Assembly (NCBI GenBank): GCA_037074765.1 | Contig: JBAMDO010000563.1 | Location: 1 to 24,229 of the forward strand | Direction of reading: 5' to 3' | DNA: 24,229 bases | Source of the DNA: Mansonella perstans | Taxonomy: Eukaryota; Nematoda; Chromadorea; Rhabditida; Onchocercidae | Shown here: in pieces, positions 21,401 to 24,229 of the stretch | Numbering within the stretch: position 1 is the stretch's first letter | Layout of the letters: every line of letters starts with the position of its first letter | Made by a program: the position numbers and the translations under genes | The notes under the pieces: generated by a model | Databases searched by the model: none | Told to the model about the DNA's origin: nothing | What the model saw: the letters and a program-made list of their open reading frames with translations, nothing else

Positions 21401-23035
21401 AGGCTTAGGCTTAGGCTTAGGCTTAGGCTTAGGCTTAGGCTTAGGCTTAGGCTTAGGCTTAGGGTTAGGCTTAGGCTTAGGCTTTTAGGCTTAGGCTTAG
21501 GCTTTAGGCTTAGGCTTAGGCTTAGGCTTAGGCTTAGGCTTAGGCTTAGGCTTAGGCTTAGGCTTAGGCTTAGGCTTAGGCTTAGGCTTAGCTTAGGCTT
21601 AGGCTTAGGCTTAGGCTTAGGCTTAGGCTTAGGCTTAGCAGGCTTAGGCTTAGGCTTAGGCTTAGGCTTAGGCTTAGGCTTAGCTTAGGCTTAGGCTTAG
21701 GCTTAGGCTTAGGCTTAGGCTTAGGCTTAGGCTTAGGCTTAGGCTTAGCTTAGGCTTAGGCTTAGGCTTAGGCTTAGGCTTAGGCTTAGGCTTAGGCTTA
21801 GGCTTAGGCTTAGGTAGCTTAGGCTTAGCTTAGGGCTTAGGCTTAGGCTTAGGCTTAGGCTTAGGCTTAGGCTTAGGCTTAGGCTTTGGCTTAGGCTTAG
21901 GCTTAGAGCTTAGGCTTAGGCTTAGGCTTAGGCTTAGGGCTTAGGCTTAGGCTTAGGCTTAGGCTTAGGCTTAGGCTTAGGCTTAGGCTTAGGCTTAGGC
22001 TTAGGCTTAGGCTTAGGCTTAGGCTTAGGCTTAGGCTTAGGCTTAGCTTAGGCTTAGGCTTAGGCTTAGGCTTAGGCTTAGGCTTAGGCTTAGGCTTAGG
22101 CTTAGGCTTAGGCTTTGGCTTAGGCTTAGGCTTAGGCTTAGGCTTAGGCTTAGCTAGCTTAGGCTTAGGCTTAGGCTTAGGCTTAGGCTTAGGCTTAGGC
22201 TTAGGCTTAGGCTTAGGCTTAGGCTTAGGCTTAGGCTTGGTTAGGCTTAGGCTTAGGCTTAGGCTTAGGCTTAGGCTTAGGCTTAGGCTTAGGCCTTAGG
22301 CTAGGCTTAGGCTTAGGCTTAGGCTTAGGCTTCGGCTTAGGCTTAGGCTTAGGCTTAGGCTTAGGCTTAGGCTTAGGCTTAGGCTTAGGCTTAGGCTTAG
22401 GCTTAGGCTTAGCTTAGGCTTAGGCTTAGGCTTAGGCTTAGGCTTAGGCTTAGGCAGCTTAGGCTTAGGCTTAGGCTTAGGCTTAGGCTAGGCTTAGGCT
22501 TAGGGCTTAGCGCTTAGGCTTAGCTTAGGCTTTAGGCTTAGGCTTAGGCTTAGGCTTAGGCTTAGGCTTAGGCTTAGGCTTAGGCTTAGGCTTAGGCTTA
22601 GGCTTAGGCTTAGGCTTAGGCTTAGGCTTAGGGCTTAGGCTTAGGCTTAGGCTTAGGCTTAGGCTTAGGCTTAGGCTTAGGCTTAGGCTTAGGCTTAGGC
22701 TTAGGCTTAGGCTTAGGCTTAGGCTTAGGCTTAGGCTTAGGCTTAGGCTTAGGCTAGGCTTAGGCTTAGGCTTAGGCTTAGGCTTAGGCTTAGGCTTAGG
22801 CTTAGGCTTAGGCTTAGGCTTAGGCTTAGGCTTAGGCTTAGGCTTAGGCTTAGGCTTAGGCTTAGGCTTAGGCTTAGGCTTAGGCTTAGGCTTAGGCTTA
22901 GGCTTAGGCTTAGGCTTAGGCTTAGGCTTAGGCTTAGGCTTAGGCTTAGGCTTAGGCTTAGGCTTAGGCTTAGGCTTAGGCTTAGGCTTAGGCTTAGGCT
23001 TAGGCTTAGGCTTAGGCTTAGGCTTAGGCTTAGGC

Positions 23036-23165
23036 TTAGTTAGGCTTAGGCTTAGGTTAGGCTTTAGGCTTAGGCTTCTTAGGCTTAGCTTAGGCTTTAG
23101 GCCTTAGGCTTAGGCTTAGCTTAGGCTTAGGCTTAGGCTTAGGGCTTAGGCTTAGGCTTAGAGGC
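23036..23165 (+). repeat. Dense cluster of indel variants in the distal telomere
   Basis: About 130 bp in which many hexamers are altered: TTAG, TTAGG, TTTAGGC, CTT insertion, TTAGC, GCC and TTAGGGC forms follow one another. The flanks are long perfect runs. The mixture of one-base insertions and deletions looks more like sequencing or consensus error in a low-coverage telomere than inherited variation. A similar smaller cluster lies at about 22490-22535. Confidence 0.7.
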
Positions 23166-24229
23166 TTAGGCTTAGGCTTAGGCTTAGGCTTAGGCTTAGG
23201 CTTAGGCTTAGGCTAGGGCTTAGGCTTAGGCTTAGGCTTAGGCTTAGGCTTAGGCTTAGGCTTAGGCTTAGGCTTAGGCTAAGCTTAGGGCTTAGGCTTA
23301 GGCTTAGGCTAGGCTTAGGCTTAGGCTTAGGCTTAGGCTTAGGCTTAGGCTTAGGCTTAGGCTTAGGCTTAGGCTTAGGCTTAGGCTTAGGCTTAGGGTT
23401 AGGCTTAGGCTTAGGCTTAGGCTTAGGCTTAGGCTTAGGCTTATTAGGCTTAGGCTTAGGCTTAGGCTTAGGCTTAGGCTTAGGCTTAGCTTAGGCTTAG
23501 GCTTAGGCTTAGGCTTAGGCTTAGGCTTAGGCTTAGGCTTAGGCTTAGGCTTAGGCTTAGGCTTAGGCTTAGGCTTAGGCTTAGGCTTAGGCTTAGGCTT
23601 AGGCTTAGGCTTAGGCTTAGGCTTAGGCTTTGGCTTAGGCTTAGGCTTAGGCTTAGGCTTAGGGCTTAGGCTTTAGGCTTAGGCTTAGGCTTAGGCTTTG
23701 GCTTAGGCTTAGGCTTAGGCTTAGGCTTAGGCTTAGGCTTAGGCTTAGGCTTAGGCTTAGGCTTAGGCTTAGGCTTAGGCTTAGGCTTAGGCTTAGGCTT
23801 AGGCTTAGGCTTTAGGCTTAGGTTTAGGCTTAGGCTTAGGCTTAGGCTTAGGCTTAGGCTTAGGCTTAGGCTTAGGCTTAGGCTTAGGCTTAGGCTTAGG
23901 CTTAGGCTTAGGCTTAGGCTTAGGCTTAGGCTTTGGCTTAGGCTTAGGCTTAGGCTTAGGCTTAGGCTTAGGCTTAGGCTTAGGCTTAGGCTTAGGCTTA
24001 GGCTTAGGCTTAGGCTTAGGCTAGGCTTAGGCTTAGGGCTTAGGCTTAGGCTTAGGCTTAGGCTTTGGCTTAGGCTTAGGCTTAGGCTTAGGCTTAGGCT
24101 TAGGCTTAGGCTTAGGCTTAGGCTTAGGCTTAGGCTTAGGCTTAGGCTTAGGCTTAGGCTTAGGCTTAGGCTTAGGCTTAGGCTTAGGCTTAGGCTTAGG
24201 CTTAGGCTTAGGCTTAGGCTTAGGCTTAG

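Larger units (their letters stand above)
18340..24229 (+). repeat. Terminal telomere, (TTAGGC)n, to the window edge
   Basis: About 5.89 kb, roughly 980 hexamers of TTAGGC, the telomere repeat of most nematodes. The G-rich strand runs 5'->3' toward the end, so this is a right telomere. Long perfect runs (for example about 19556-19866, 20940-21301 and 22760-23038) are separated by variants: deletions such as TTAGC, insertions such as TTAGGGC, ten TTTGGC, two TTCGGC and four TTAGGG. I saw no TTGGGC, the variant found in every subtelomeric block. No spacer sequence occurs within it. Confidence 0.98.

Noticed and set aside
18340..24229. Telomere-specific retroelement insertions (as in insects with TRAS/SART elements)
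   Set aside because: No non-hexamer insert of any length was found in the terminal tract, only small indels and substitutions.
1..24229. tRNA, rRNA or other structured RNA genes
   Set aside because: No tRNA-like arms with TTCRANNC-type B box or rRNA-like GC-rich stretches were recognised in the non-repeat part; nothing supportable.

Overview
The window is a right-hand chromosome end of a nematode. The last 5.9 kb are (TTAGGC)n, the nematode telomere hexamer, with the G-rich strand running 5'->3' to the edge of the window, so the + strand points at the chromosome tip. The few coding signals are also nematode-like: an AT-rich background, a splice acceptor ending ATTTTAATTTCAG, a GTAAGTT donor, and a fragment resembling the start of a nematode BEL/Pao-type Gag. 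The species cannot be named from the sequence.

Layout, centromere side to tip. (1) 1-1069: the outermost host gene I can support. It lies on the minus strand, is broken by introns and runs off the left edge. It has a first exon with an ATG and a strong donor, then an exon encoding a signal-peptide-like hydrophobic stretch, then a possible third exon. (2) 1070-2022: AT-rich sequence with no convincing gene, holding a small 20-bp tandem repeat and a TATA-like box. (3) 2023-2412: the first 129 codons of a retroelement-like gag reading frame. Its stop codon is supplied by the telomeric hexamers into which it runs. (4) 2409-18339: a subtelomeric array of 46 units of 337-355 bp. Each unit is 13-16 telomere-type hexamers plus a 259-bp non-telomeric spacer that looks identical in every copy. 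Unit lengths differ by whole hexamers, except for one 1-nt deletion. Each hexamer block carries the same TTGGGC variant at the same place, and some runs of unit lengths recur as multi-unit blocks. (5) 18340-24229: terminal telomere, about 980 hexamers, starting abruptly inside the spacer of unit 46.

How it fits together (inference): a break inside a retroelement was joined to telomere-type sequence; a cassette of hexamers plus spacer was amplified and homogenised into a 16-kb array; a later break inside one spacer was capped by new telomere. The cassette resembles the TALT (template for alternative lengthening of telomeres) sequences known from telomerase-deficient C. elegans, where telomere-flanked unique DNA is copied onto chromosome ends. 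Nothing here is bacterial, and the many repeat-borne open frames (Leu-Gly, Arg-Leu and Pro-Lys dipeptide runs) are by-products of the hexamer, not genes.
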